DNA from: Adiantum capillus-veneris
Taxonomy: Eukaryota; Streptophyta; Polypodiopsida; Polypodiales; Pteridaceae
Assembly: GCA_014529385.2 (NCBI GenBank)
Contig: CM043960.1
Coordinates: forward strand, 34,426,396-34,490,395
Reading direction: 5' to 3'
Length of the DNA: 64,000 bases
This document shows, piece after piece, positions 45,191 to 56,059 of this stretch; position 1 is the stretch's first letter, and each line of letters begins with the position of its first letter. The position numbers were made by a program, and so were the translations under genes. Below the pieces are notes generated by a model that was not told where the DNA came from, ran no database searches, and saw only the letters and a list, made by a program, of their open reading frames with translations.

Positions 45191-45912
45191 GTATTAATTT
45201 ATTATTTCATTTGGACATGTGTCCTCTTCTTCCTCTTTGAGAGAAGAACTTAATTATTTATTTTCATGTATCTTATAAATTCTCATTGGACCCCTTTGAA
45301 ACCTAACCAATAGCATTCAAGTACATTATGAGGGCCACATGTGGAGGATCATTTGAACATGTGTTTTTTATGCTTATTAAGTCATTTGGTTGAATTGAAT
45401 ACTTCAAGGACTTAGTCAATCAAGCAAGCATGTGTCTTTTATGCTTCTTAAGTCATTTGTTTTGAATTGAATACTTCAAGCCTTAGTCAATCAAGGATGG
45501 ATGTTCATGCCTCTTGAGAATTTATCTTTGAATTTAGCATTTCAAAAACCTTAGTCATTTAAGCATAAAAATCACCTCAAGATTTGGGCAAAGTTCCCAC
45601 AACCACTTTAAGCGTCTTAGCACCTCATGCTTGGGTAGGATTCCCACCTCGAGGTTAGACCTAGCTTGCATAAGGTCAATGGACTTTTTAACACTAACTT
45701 TTGGAGGTCTTTAATGAAGCTAACCCTAAGGTCTTTTAAGCTCCATTAAATGCACGTTTCTCTTTGATAGACTATCCTCTTGGTCTCTTACTTAGGTAAA
45801 TCTAGAAGCACTTAATGCACATTGCTCTTTGGTAGACCGTCTCCTTTTGGACCCCTATTGAGATGCAACCATTTCTCCTTTTGGTCCCTTGTTGAAATAG
45901 GTCTAGAAGCAC

Positions 45913-45950
<38 letters not shown>

Positions 45951-46042
45951 TAACTCTTGTTCCCCTTTTATCTTCCCATATTAAGTGATCAGTTTAATAT
46001 GAGAAAGTCATTTAGTAAAGTTAGATATTATATTTTATGACA
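44405..46042 (-). mobile_element. 3' LTR of minus-strand chromovirus (copy 3)
   Basis: The right edge (...AGATATTATATTTTATGACA) is the inverted LTR start. It is followed by TTACCTCTCTCTTG, the inverted polypurine tract. Inner blocks (GTTGAGGACCAGATTTAC, CTTTGTGTTCCTTG, GAGTGTTGGTGTAGG) match the LTR of copy 1 in reverse. It includes (TG)n and (CT)n tracts near 45090-45190. The left end is approximate. Confidence 0.75.
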
Positions 46043-47578
46043 TTACCTCTCTCTTGAAATCATAGTCGTATCGATTATGAGGTAGAGAAGATAAAGCCAA
46101 GTCATTAGTCCATGTTTCTTAGCGGGTAGAGGATCCTTTTTTACCCTACGACATCATTCTAGAATGGATGACTAATCCATTTGGTGCTCGGGAGACTTAG
46201 TTGCCGTAAGCATATCTACTCTTTAGTCCATACCATACTTCCAAAGTAGAGTGACAAGTTCTACTTGGTTTTTGGGAGACGTCGTCACCACAAACATGAT
46301 CCTAAGCATGCATACTTCTTAAATTTTGTGCACAATAAAAGAAAGAGAATGAGTCTTATAAGACAAAAATGTTGTTCATTTAAAATGCATTTTCATTTGC
46401 TTACTCTAGTTTAGCATTGTAAGCAATGAAAAGGTTCATATTATCCTTAAGCTAGGTTCCTTGCATCCATCTAGCATCTTTAAAAGGATAATTCTTAAAC
46501 TTAACAAGATATCATTGGATAATCTTACCGTTTCTTAGTACCTTGTCTTCGTGTGTCGAAAAATGGATTCGGGCTGCAATACCTCTTCTTGATCTTCGAT
46601 CTCTCCTTCATTATTGGTTCTTTTTGTGGCTCTCCTTTGTAAGGCTTGAGTAGGCTCACATGGTTAACATTGTGAATGAGCCAATGGTTGGGCAACTTCA
46701 ATTGATAAGCCATCTCGTTGATTGGCTTAAGAATTTAAAAAGGATCATAGTATCTTTTTTCTAGTTTAGCATAATACTCTTAGTGGCCCGAAGGAATCTT
46801 ATCTGTAGTATGCCTTAGATGAGCCTTGATAAACTTTAGTAAGACCCAATCATTTTGCTAAAGCTCTTCTGTGCTTATTAGCAACAGCCCTTTTTGCCTT
46901 TGCTTTGAGATGGATATAAACTTTTTAATCTTTGGAAAAGATTCTTGTGAGTCTTGGTTATTCATCAGCAGCGAAGATCTTTCCATATACTTTAAGTAGT
47001 AAGGGACTTTTGGATCTTCCCTCTTTAACCTCGAAAGGTGTTTTTCCCATAGAAGTATGTACAATGTCATTGTACACATACTCTATAAGAGGTAGGTACT
47101 TCTCTCATTGAGAACATTGGATCTACTTCCATGACATAGGCTTTTAGTAGGTTCAAGAATCGTTAGATTAGGTATTTCACTTTCGTCATCCGTATGTGGA
47201 TGATAGGCCAAAAGAGAAATTTAATCTACTTTCTGGATTTTCAAAGAGACCCTTCTAGAAATTACTGGTTATTCTAGGATCTTGGTCTGCCACTATGGAT
47301 ATTGGTAAGCCATGATACTTGAAAATTTGAGATCTAGAGAGGGTTACTGTTTGATGTGCCTTAATAGTCTTTTTCACAGGCATAGAGTGTGTTTTCTTGC
47401 TAAGTCTATCGACTGAAACAATCCAATTTGCTTCCCTCGATAAAATTTGAATTTTTGGTACACCATGCATTTTGAAACATACTCTTGCATGTTTACTTTT
47501 CATGGTAGACCAATAGAAATACATTTCTACTCCTTGAAGAGTAGATTATGGAATCCTTCTTTGCCCCATATAAGGAGA
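46043..47578 (-). pseudogene. Chromovirus copy 3: integrase and tail relic (downstream part)
   Basis: Minus-strand pieces match copy 1. The integrase C-terminal module (AYQLKLPNHWLIHNVNHVSLL) is at 46525-46713, the segment with EKHLSRLKREDPKVPYYLKY at 46858-47079, and the integrase head/core (LSKKTHSMPVKKTIKAHQT, IFKYHGLPISIV, DQDPRITSNF) at 47255-47524. Numerous stops and frameshifts. The upstream part of the same gene continues at 56966, beyond the hAT insertion. Confidence 0.85.
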
Positions 47579-47586
47579 ATTATGGG
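47579..47586. repeat. hAT target-site duplication, left
   Basis: ATTATGGG, matching ATCATGGG at 56958-56965 in seven of eight positions. Removing the intervening DNA restores the chromovirus alignment to copy 1 around 20530-20560. Confidence 0.85.
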
Positions 47587-47939
47587 CTGCGTTGTATTTA
47601 TACGCCCGTATAACAAAAATTATACGTATAAAACGTCAATATATGCCGTATCTCCGAATAATTACCGAATAGCCGTATAAAACATTTTTCGATCGAAAAA
47701 AAGTATATATATACAATCGTCGCCGTATTCGATCGAAAAGCATTGTGGACTTTCTTGGGGTTTGGAGAGCTTGGAGCTTCTGAGAGTTTGCTAGATAGAG
47801 ACAACGACTTTGATTTACAGCGGTTTTCAGGTATATTTTTTAAATTTTCAATAAATATTAACTTTTTTTGTGTTGTGCCAGACTTGTGTGGTGCAGTAAT
47901 TTCGGCTCTCACCACAAAGTTGGCTTGCAGGTCGTAGAC

Positions 47940-48790
47940 CACTTCGTGGTGTGTAGCCATAGGCCCATATGGCTCACTCCAGAGGTGTATAGAATATAGT
48001 TTTCTTTCCCGTGGTGTGTAGTTATATAACTCACTCCAGGGAAGGCTAAGGGTAAATTTAGATTCTCACTCGTATGGTGTAGTAGTATATCTCTCACCAT
48101 AGAGATGAGTTAGGATTAGAGGTTGACTCGTGGAGTGTAGTAGGCATGATGCTACACCTCTCACTTCAGAGTGGCCTATAAAATTTACAATCTTAAAGTA
48201 AATCATTATTGATTATTCTACATAGAAGCACAAAAATTAAGGTTCGTCATTTTAAGAGTGTAGAGATGCATACTTTATGCCCTCTTCATCTTAATACGAC
48301 TTTCGTTATTTTTGTGCTTCTATTTCTGTAGTAACATCATTGTTCATCAGCAGATGACTTGGTGTTACTCTGAACGTAGATATATACAACAATTGATTTA
48401 CATTTGAGATTGTTGAGCTGTTTGCTGATGGTTGTGTTGTGCGTGCCACAAACTCCATTAGAAATAGCTTATAAAATTTACAATTTTAGATTAAGTTTTT
48501 CTGTCATATGTGTTACATAGAAACACAAGCGTTACCACTCATTATATTAAGAGTGAAGAGATGCATATTTTCATGTCCTCTTCATCTTAATGTGACATAC
48601 TGGTTACTCGTGTGTTTCATATTCCAAAAGAACATCATTTTTCATCATTAAATGACTTGGTGTTGTTTTGGACGTAAACACATACGATAGGTAACTTACA
48701 TCTGCAATTGTTAATTTATCCGCTGATAGTTGTGTTGTGAGTTCCACACACTTTAAAAGGGATTAGATTGATAAAAACTATCAATCTATT
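47940..48790. repeat. Left subterminal repeats of the hAT element
   Basis: First come four units of about 60-70 bases built as CGTGG(T/A)GTGTAG....CTCAC(T)CCAGAG (near 47942, 48011, 48072 and 48128). Then two units of about 294 bases follow (TTATAAAATTTACAAT at 48176 and 48470). Each of these has a hairpin: AGAAGCACAAAAAT with ATTTTTGTGCTTCT in the first, AGAAACACAAG..TTACCA with TGGTTACTCGTGTGTTT in the second. They are probably transposase-binding and end-pairing sequences. Confidence 0.75.
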
Positions 48791-48952
48791 TTACAACAGC
48801 ATCTAGGACTTGTGCTGAGAATATCTCACACTAGCTGAGTTGTTCACATATACGATTTTTCAACCCTTTAGATGTAATTTCTTTCATCATCTCACACTTC
48901 TGCACATAGCAGGGTCCAGTTCTTGTGCTGAGAGCATCTCACACTCCTGGCC

Positions 48953-48955
<3 letters not shown>

Positions 48956-48998
<43 letters not shown>
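48956..48998. repeat. (CT)n microsatellite
   Basis: About twenty CT units upstream of the kinase-like gene, inside the hAT element. Confidence 0.95.
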
Positions 48999-49201
48999 AA
49001 TTAATTTTCATGGTCGATTCGCACAATGTGGTTTGTAATCATAAGATTTTTTCTTTAATTTGCAATAATTTAGTATTGTTTAATAAATTTGAATAATCAT
49101 TTAATATATATATAGGGTTAACACTCATTATATAATAACTATGTTACTATGGTGTACAATCATTTCGTAAGATTCTTAATTTATAATTTTGTCATACAGA
49201 T

Positions 49202-50941
49202 ATGGCAGACACGAAGCTAGCAAAACATCAACGAAAGTTCGTCTCCGAAGTGATTGTGAGACACTTCCATTACTCGTCAGAGGCAGAGATTAGGCGTTGT
49301 TGAAACCCTGTCGCTCCAGAGCATTTTTATCAGCTTACGGAGACTCTAACCAAGTCTGTGTTTGAGCAGCTCCAGGCAGAGTTTGCACCAGCTATTTTTG
49401 ACATAGCCCTCCTAACATCAGGTGCTTTAGTAAACATGGTCAAACAAACCATTGGACAGATCATGAAAACCTTTCAAGAACTGAAAAATCCTGCAATTAC
49501 TTTCTTGCCAAACATAGCTGAGCGCATACATCTTGTGCAACAACTTTACACGGAGTTCAAGAGCAAGGAAAAGTTAGAAAGAGCAGCAAAGCGTGCAAGA
49601 GTGGAAGCCAGCTCTTTTGAAGCTGCTTTTGAACCAGAAATCATTCTTAGAACAGAGCCTGCAACGTCATCCGTTGCTACACTAGACCTCTCTCAACTAC
49701 CACCTATTTTACACCTTTTACCCGACACAGCCATCTTCAATATCCAAGCTCCACAGCTAGGAGAGGGAAGATGGGCACATGTGAAGCGTGTGGGTGTCAC
49801 ACATCCAGCTTTCAAAGATCAAGTGTATGCTGCAAAAGTATTCAAAGTACAGTTACATGGGCCCACTATGGAGCAACAGGTCAAAGACGAAACAACAATT
49901 TTGGATATTTCACATCGAGGTATTATCTACCCTCTTGCCATGGTGCGCCACGTGGAGCGACCAATGCTCATTTCACGATTTTGGAATGGCGGCCATGTGG
50001 AGCAATGGATCAAAGAATGCACTGCAGATGGTAGCCAACCTGTCATCCGCGATTATGTACTCACTGTAGGAACAGTAGAGCTATTCCAGGAGAATATTTT
50101 GCAGATAATCAATGCTCTCCTCCAAACTCTAAAGTATATACATTCGCATAACTACCTCCACAATGATCTACACTCTCGGAATATGATGCTGCATTTTGGC
50201 GAAAAAGGTGTTTATGCCGGCATTGTGGATTGGGGTCATGCACCAAAACAAATACCACAGCCGGTTTTCCTCCTCTACGCGATATGCAGATAGAAACTAG
50301 AAAACAATATGAGAGAGATTATCCATGGGCAGCCCCCGAATGTATATCTAGTAATCCTCCCTCCTGGACCAAAGCTATGGATATTTATTCCATGTGTCAT
50401 ACATGTAAACGCATTTTGAAGTGCTTACCAGAGCCCCAAGAACAAAGCAAGAGACATTTTTTGAGTGGTGTACTTGCTCATCTTGAAACCGGCAAGCGCC
50501 TAAACCCCAAAACCCAGCCTAACGCTTTTGACCTCTCCTTGTGTCTAAATGGTTCCCATAGAGTGGGTTACAACATTGTAATGACATCTGGCTTACGACC
50601 CAAGAACAAAGCAAGAGACATTTTTTGAGTGGTGTACTTGCTCATCTTGAAACCGGCAAGCGCCTAAACCCCAAAACCCAGCCTAACGCTTTTGACCTCT
50701 CCTTGTGTCTAAATGGTTCCCATAGAGTGGGTTACAACATTGTAATGACATCTGGCTTACGACCCAAGAACAAAGCAAGAGACATTTTTTGAGTGGTGTA
50801 CTTGCTCATCTTGAAACCGGCAAGCGCCTAAACCCCAAAACCCAGCCTAACGCTTTTGACCTCTCCTTGTGTCTAAATGGTGCCCATAGAGTGGGTTACA
50901 ACATTGTAATGACATCTGGCTTACGACCGGCTGATCATTAA
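49202..50941 (+). pseudogene. Protein-kinase-like gene carried by the hAT element
   Basis: The ATG at 49202 follows an AG that could be a splice acceptor (CATACAGAT). An in-frame TGA at 49301 precedes a long frame to 50293. N-terminal 180 residues are helical and unrecognised. The kinase domain has a Gly-loop GEGRWAHV (about 187), Lys 212 (YAAKVFK), the catalytic loop HNDLHSRN (Asp 322; usual HRDLKxxN) and DWG (Asp 343; usual DFG). After a one-base shift the APE motif (YPWAAPECIS, about 50332) and DIYSM follow. The C-terminal lobe is disrupted by a 164-bp tandem triplication. Catalytic residues are all present, so the ancestor was probably an active Ser/Thr-type kinase. Lesions: nonsense, frameshift, tandem expansion. 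Confidence 0.75.
50438..50930. repeat. 164-bp tandem repeat, three copies, in the kinase 3' end
   Basis: AACAAAGCAAGAGACAT recurs at 50441, 50605 and 50769, and copies are almost identical (one visible difference, GGTTCCC versus GGTGCCC). Since 164 is not a multiple of three, each junction shifts the frame. The single-copy ancestor would read through to GLRPADH and stop at 50939-50941. Confidence 0.95.
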
Positions 50942-51108
50942 TGAAAACACAAGTCTCATGATTTCATCATTGTTTTACTTTTGGTGTCAGATTTAATTGT
51001 ATGTTTAATTGAACAAAATATCTATGTTTGTCATTTGATATACTTTCCAATGTCAAATTAATTGAATGGGTATTTAAAAGTAATGACATGTTCACCTAAT
51101 ATGCAGAT
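50942..51108. other. Non-coding gap between the kinase and coiled-coil frames
   Basis: AT-rich, ending in ATATGCAGAT before the next ATG, the same AG-ATATG arrangement seen at 49202. It may be an intron linking the two frames into one transcript. Confidence 0.4.
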
Positions 51109-51889
51109 ATGGAAGAAGAACTCAACCACGCTGAAGCTCAGGCAATTTTTAAAGAAGAACAAGCTAGATGTGGACAAGCAGATCTTTCTACTATTGCGAA
51201 CATTGAAGAAGATGAATCTGAGCTGCAGGGCGAACCACTAACCCTTAAAGAGTGCAAAAAGCTTTGCCCTAATCACTTTGTACGGCATCAACTATTTCAA
51301 ATAAGTGGCAATGCAAAAGATACAGCTCCGTTAAAGCTCTCTGATTTGCAACATAAAGGACTGGCACGTGTATTGCTGCAAAGGTTTATCCGAAGAGAGA
51401 TGCCTACCAAACAACAACCAAGTAGCAATTACTTTATCCAACAATGCTATGTTCGATATGTTTTGCTGAAGAGAGTGGATTGGTCAGATCGTTTCAGGCA
51501 GCTGGCGTTGGACGTGGACGCATTGTAGAAAAAGGTGGCAGCACGCAATGCAATAATCCAATGCCTCCTCGCAAGCGTCCTATTGTTTTACTTCCTGAAG
51601 AGTCAGAAACACTGACTGAATTAGCCAGCCAAGGAAACAAGACCTTGCCAGCCAAGAGAAAAACACGGACATGCTTCGTGGCCGTATTCTTGAGCTTGAA
51701 ATAGAGTTAAGTGATGCACAAGCAAAGCTTCAACGATATGAATCATTTTATGGACCTTTGCCAGATGATACTACCACTTCACATAAAGATGGTGCCCAAC
51801 CATCCCCACGAAGCAATCCAGATTTCTCCTTAGCTGCAAGCTCTTGTCCTTCCAGGCTAATTCATTCAGAGCCTGTATTCTTGGCTTGA
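51109..51889 (+). pseudogene. Unrecognised coiled-coil protein frame in the hAT element
   Basis: The first frame (51109-51528) is acidic and Glu/Gln rich, then enters LKLSDLQHKGLARVLLQRFI. A frame change near 51450 leads to CSICFAEESGLVRSFQAAGVGRGRIVEKGG and PMPPRKRP, and another change near 51670 to MLRGRILELEIELSDAQAKL. The latter has heptad spacing of a short coiled coil. The paired cysteines (CSIC) and basic patch could bind nucleic acid, but no family was recognised. Probably a second cargo gene or a further exon of the kinase gene. Confidence 0.5.
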
Positions 51890-52015
51890 AAGATAGAGTT
51901 ATGTGATGCACAAGCAAAGCTTCAACGATATGAATCATTTTATGGACCTTTGCCAATGATACTACCACTTCACATAAAGATGGGGCCCAACCATCCCCTG
52001 AGCTAGGAATTACAG
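51690..52015. repeat. 192-bp spaced duplication in the coiled-coil gene
   Basis: GATGCACAAGCAAAGCTTCAACGATATGAATC... occurs at 51713 and 51905, and both copies run through the GATG(G)TGCCCAACCATCCCC segment. The second copy has lost frame by a one-base deletion (GCCAGATGATAC to GCCAATGATAC). Confidence 0.9.
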
Positions 52016-53017
52016 ATTTTACCATAGACCAGCTTATAGCAAATCTATCAACTCATAAGTCACTCACAAGCTTTTTGTAATCTCAAAATTATATCACACT
52101 CTTTTCGATTGAGTAATTTTCCCAGAACCTTGTTGTAATTTCAAACCTACATCGACTTTATGTAATTGTTATTCGACAAGATATTATCGGCAATTTATAT
52201 TTGTGTGTGAGTAAATATGTGCGTATGAGAGAGAGAAAGAGAGGTTTTGATATGAACGACAACGAGATACCACTTTCTTTCATCATATGCAAAAACTTGT
52301 TAAGTATTACAATGGTACTCTCACAAATCATCTCCATCTTCAAAAACTGCAACCATATCATCTACTTCGTCCATATCTGAGCATTCTGAAACTATCTCCC
52401 ATTCCATATCCTCTTCATCATCAACTTCTGCAGAAATAGCTTCATGCGTTTGAAAGACTCCATATTGTTTTTGAGCGGCTCTAGTTGCAATGTTTTGAGG
52501 CTTATAAATAAGTCTCATATTGCAAAAAACATACACCAAATCAGCAGCCCGTTTAGTATGAAGTCTGTTTCGCTTTTTCATGTGCACAAAGTCGAATGCT
52601 GACCAATTTCGTTCACAACTTCCACTTGATGCAGCTACTGATAAAACTCTAACTGCAATGTGTTGCAACTCTACTTTCTCTCCACCATACTCCTTCCACC
52701 ATAAAGGTGCACTTGTTTTGCCAATGGCATCTATATGCCATGGATCCTGAAACATACCAGTTCTGTTGGCATAATCTACTCGCTGATGAAAAGCTATTTT
52801 CCCATCTTCGTGCCCTAAGAGTTGGGAGCACACTGTTTTGAAGTTAGACATAACTTCTTTGTTGGCAGATTGCTGATGCATTTGAAACTTAGGATCCAAT
52901 ACAAAATCCGCACCATGCAATGGCGTATGCAACTGCACCCAACGCTTGTTAACAATTGTAATCATGGTAGCTTTATCCTTTGCACCAAAACTGACATTTT
53001 CTCTTAGCTTGCGTATC

Positions 53018-54239
53018 ATTAGAAAATTTCGTAGGTCATTTGGAGGGCCTTGTAAGAAATTGTATTTCTCTCTCTAGAAACTTTTTATAAATTGCACTTG
53101 CACCTTGTGAGTACGTCCAAAAGGACAACCAGACACTCTAAAAAGTAGATTTATATTCCCAATCGTCCTTGAAAACGGTCACTTTTTTATTTAATGCGAG
53201 CGTCTTTTTCAGGAGGCAGGTGCGACGCATTCAATGCAGCTTACGTCATCACTAAAAGTTAAAAAGTCACAAACTGTCAAATAGTGATAGATTTTGAGGC
53301 TTTTGACACCACCAATGCGTCCGAAAAGCCAAAATACCCTAAAAACGAATGTCTACTTGCCTCATTCCGACAATCGGAGAGGCAAAAAATGTCAAAAAAC
53401 CCCAAAAAATGGGCTTTTTACTTAAGGCGCGCGAGGAGCCATTTCTAAATTCTAGAATGCCCCTCTGCGCGCCGTTAGTACAAAGCTCCTTTTAGTGATT
53501 TTTGGACACTTATCTTTCCAGAAAGCCCCTTTATAGAGGTTTTTGGGCATTTTCCTCTCAAAAAGCTCCCTAAAAAGAGGAAAAAGGGGCTTTTTACTAA
53601 TGGCGCGCGAGGAGGCATTCCAAAATTCTAGAATGCCCCTCTGCGCGTCATTAGTACAAAGCTCCTTTTAGTGATTTTTGACACTTATCTTTCCAGAAAG
53701 CCCCTTTTTAGAGGTTTTTGGACATTTTCCTCTCAAAAAGCTCCCTAAAAAGAGGAAAAAGGGGCTTTTTACTAACGGCGCGCGAGGAGGCATTACAAAA
53801 TTTTGGAATGGCCCCTCGCGCGCCGTTAGTAAAATGTTTCTTTAGGGCTTTTTGACATTTTTTTGCCTCTTTGGATGTCTGAGCGAGGCAATTGGACATT
53901 CATTTCTAGGAGATATGTGCGTTCCGGACGCATTGACAATATCAAAAGTTTCAAAATCTTCCACCACTTGATAGTTTTGTGACTTTTTGAGTTCTAGTGA
54001 TGACGTAGCCCGTATCAAATGCACCACATCTACCTTCTGAAAAAGGTGCTCGCATTAAATGAAAGAGAGTGCTCGTCTTCAAGGACCACTAGATTATTAA
54101 ATGAGGAGAGGGACACCTTTTATATTTTTGTTAATATCAATCTATTTTTCTACGTAACGTAGGCTCTTCTCTCATTGGAGGAGCTTATTTTCCTCTCTCT
54201 TACAAAAGGCCCTCCAAAAGACCTCCGAAATCTCCTAAT
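53018..54239. mobile_element. Foldback/MITE-like element inserted in the hAT transposase (1222 bp)
   Basis: The ends are inverted (ATTAGAAAATTTCGTAGG left; ATTAGGAGATTTCGGAGG inward from the right). The arms are long imperfect inverted repeats: 53150-53400 pairs with 53870-54100, e.g. TTTAATGCGAGC, TACGTCATCACTA, CAATGCGTCCG. No coding capacity. The terminal bases resemble those of the 458-bp MITE (ATTAGGAAAATTT, GGGCC), suggesting one family. No clear target duplication beyond possible TA. Confidence 0.8.
53440..53840. repeat. 175-bp tandem units with GCGCGC palindromes inside the foldback element
   Basis: CCAGAAAGCCCCTTT recurs with a period of about 175 bases (near 53519 and 53694). Each unit carries GAGGAAAAAGGGGC facing its partner GCCCCTTT, plus a GGCGCGCGAGGAGGC / CCCCTC..CGCGC pair. 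Each unit is itself a potential hairpin. Confidence 0.8.
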
Positions 54240-55644
54240 GAGCCTCTGACATATACCAGTAGACCCGACCAAAAATAAAAGAATCTGTGTCAACTGCTCT
54301 CAAAAGATCTACAAATGTCTTAGACACAGTTACTATTCTTTCTACATTACGCCAAAAGACTAGCGAGTTTACTATTTGTGCACATCGACCAGCTGCTTCC
54401 TGATAACTTGGATACTTGCTGAGCCATCCATCCCATCTTCTGTCTACTAATGTTTCCATCAATGCAGGCTTCAACTCTTGCAAAGCAGCAAGAACATAGT
54501 ATGCCGTAGCAAACCTTGTTGCGCAAAATATTTGCAAAGCTTTATTTGGTGACTTGGTTCGAAAAAGAGCATACGAAAATTGATGCTCTCTAATGAATTT
54601 CACCACATGATTTGCATCCAATAAAGTTTGCTTCACACAAGCCATTTTACCAATATCTTTTAAAAGCAAATTTAAAGTGTGAGCTGCACATGGTACCTAA
54701 GAAATCTCCGGATACTTGACTTGAATAGCTCTTCTTGCTCCTTTGTAGTTGGCCGCATTATCTATGACAATAGCAATCACATTCTTTGGTCCACCTGCCT
54801 TTGCAATTGCACGCTCATACACCCCTGCTAGGTAGGTGATAGTCTTCTCTTTCAATGAGCTGTCAATTGCTTCCACGAACATAGCCCCTCTAGGGTTAAT
54901 AAGCATTACATTGATTAAAGGTTTTTTCTAACAGTTAGTCTATCCATCCAATGCTATGGTGCATCCATATGCTGGAACAAACTCTAGGACTGTGCGTTTG
55001 AGAATGGCTTCAGTACTGTCTTTGACTTTATCAAGATATTCAATTCGCATCTTGTTATAGTCAGGAAGCACAAATCCTTTTTTGGCTGTACTCATCAAAG
55101 CATCTTGAAATATTGGATTGCGCATAACATTAAACGATATGCCACACGCAACAAATGCTTGTGTCCATTTTAAATGCAACTTAAGCAACCATTGTTTACC
55201 TAATGCTTCAGGAATTGCCTGTCCATTGGATGACGCTCTGCCAGATTTGCTTGTGCTAGGAACTCCTCTTGATGTAGAAGCATGTCCATGAAGAGGGTTC
55301 AATTGAGAACTTTGATCATTTACTTGAGTGGCCGTACACACCTCTTCTGTTGCCTCATTGCATACAGATGGTTCAATATTCGCATGAATATCTTTAGAAA
55401 CATCACCTTTATGTTTAGCTGCAAGAATCAACTTTACTTTGCGAGAATACATGGCAAATTTTTCATGAATATCTTTTGGTGGTGCCCCGCACTTTTCAAC
55501 ATTGCCAGGGACTTTAAACAAATGCTCTTTAATTCTGGTTGCATTACCACTGAACTCGTGGCCACAAGATTTACATTTAAGTCGAGATGTATTTCTCCCA
55601 GCTTTCAACTCATGCACATAACTCCACTCTTGTCCTTTCACCAT

Positions 55645-56059
55645 GATGCACAAAAATAGTTTGCTAGTAAAAACAAAGTCAATGATCATTTTCATAATCA
55701 AAATCAGTTAAACCATTAAATTAATTTAACTAACAATGATTGAACGAAATTAAAATAATTAAAAACAATGATTGAACAAAAATACAATAATAAAAAACAT
55801 ACCATTGGATTACATATAAATTGCATCGATTTATCTAAAGTGCAAGCTTGTATCTTTAACACATTACGATAATCAATAATTACAATTAAATCAAGTATTA
55901 AAATGATTATCATTATAAATTACTATACATACAAGAGCTATAAGTGACATTTTTAAATGTCAAAACGATAATCACTTACAATACTTGATAATTATCGTAT
56001 CTATGTAAAGTGCGAATAAAAAGTTCTTACACTTTACCATATTTTTTTTAAGCGATTAT
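55645..56059. other. AT-rich region upstream of the hAT transposase
   Basis: No gene is supported. It should contain the promoter and perhaps a 5' exon or intron of the minus-strand transposase, but no element could be fixed. Confidence 0.4.

Larger units (their letters stand above)
52321..55644 (-). pseudogene. hAT transposase (BED finger, DUF659-type, dimerisation domain)
   Basis: The start is taken at the ATG (MVKGQEWSYVHEL) at 55644. A BED-type finger CKSCGHEFSGNATRIKEHL..C lies at about 55500-55590. The catalytic region spans 55.1-54.25 kb, with IALDG-[stop]-TN, NVIAIVIDNAANY and VPCAAHTLNLLLKD. The C-terminal dimerisation domain (WWKEYGGEKVELQHIAVRVL, SGSCERNWSAFDF, HMKKRNRLHTKRAADLVYVF) is at 52480-52810, with an acidic tail. 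It would cut the element ends. Stops at 54937, 54925 and 54697 (two at Trp positions, TGG to TAG) and a 1.2-kb insertion at 53018-54239 inactivate it. Confidence 0.9.

Noticed and set aside
49301-49303. In-frame TGA in the kinase as an RNA-editing (U-to-C) site
   Set aside because: Such editing is known in organelle transcripts of ferns and hornworts, not nuclear ones; other lesions in the gene make a nonsense mutation simpler.
53018-54239. The insertion in the hAT transposase as a normal intron
   Set aside because: It has terminal inverted repeats and long foldback arms, and no convincing GT-AG border restores the transposase frame.
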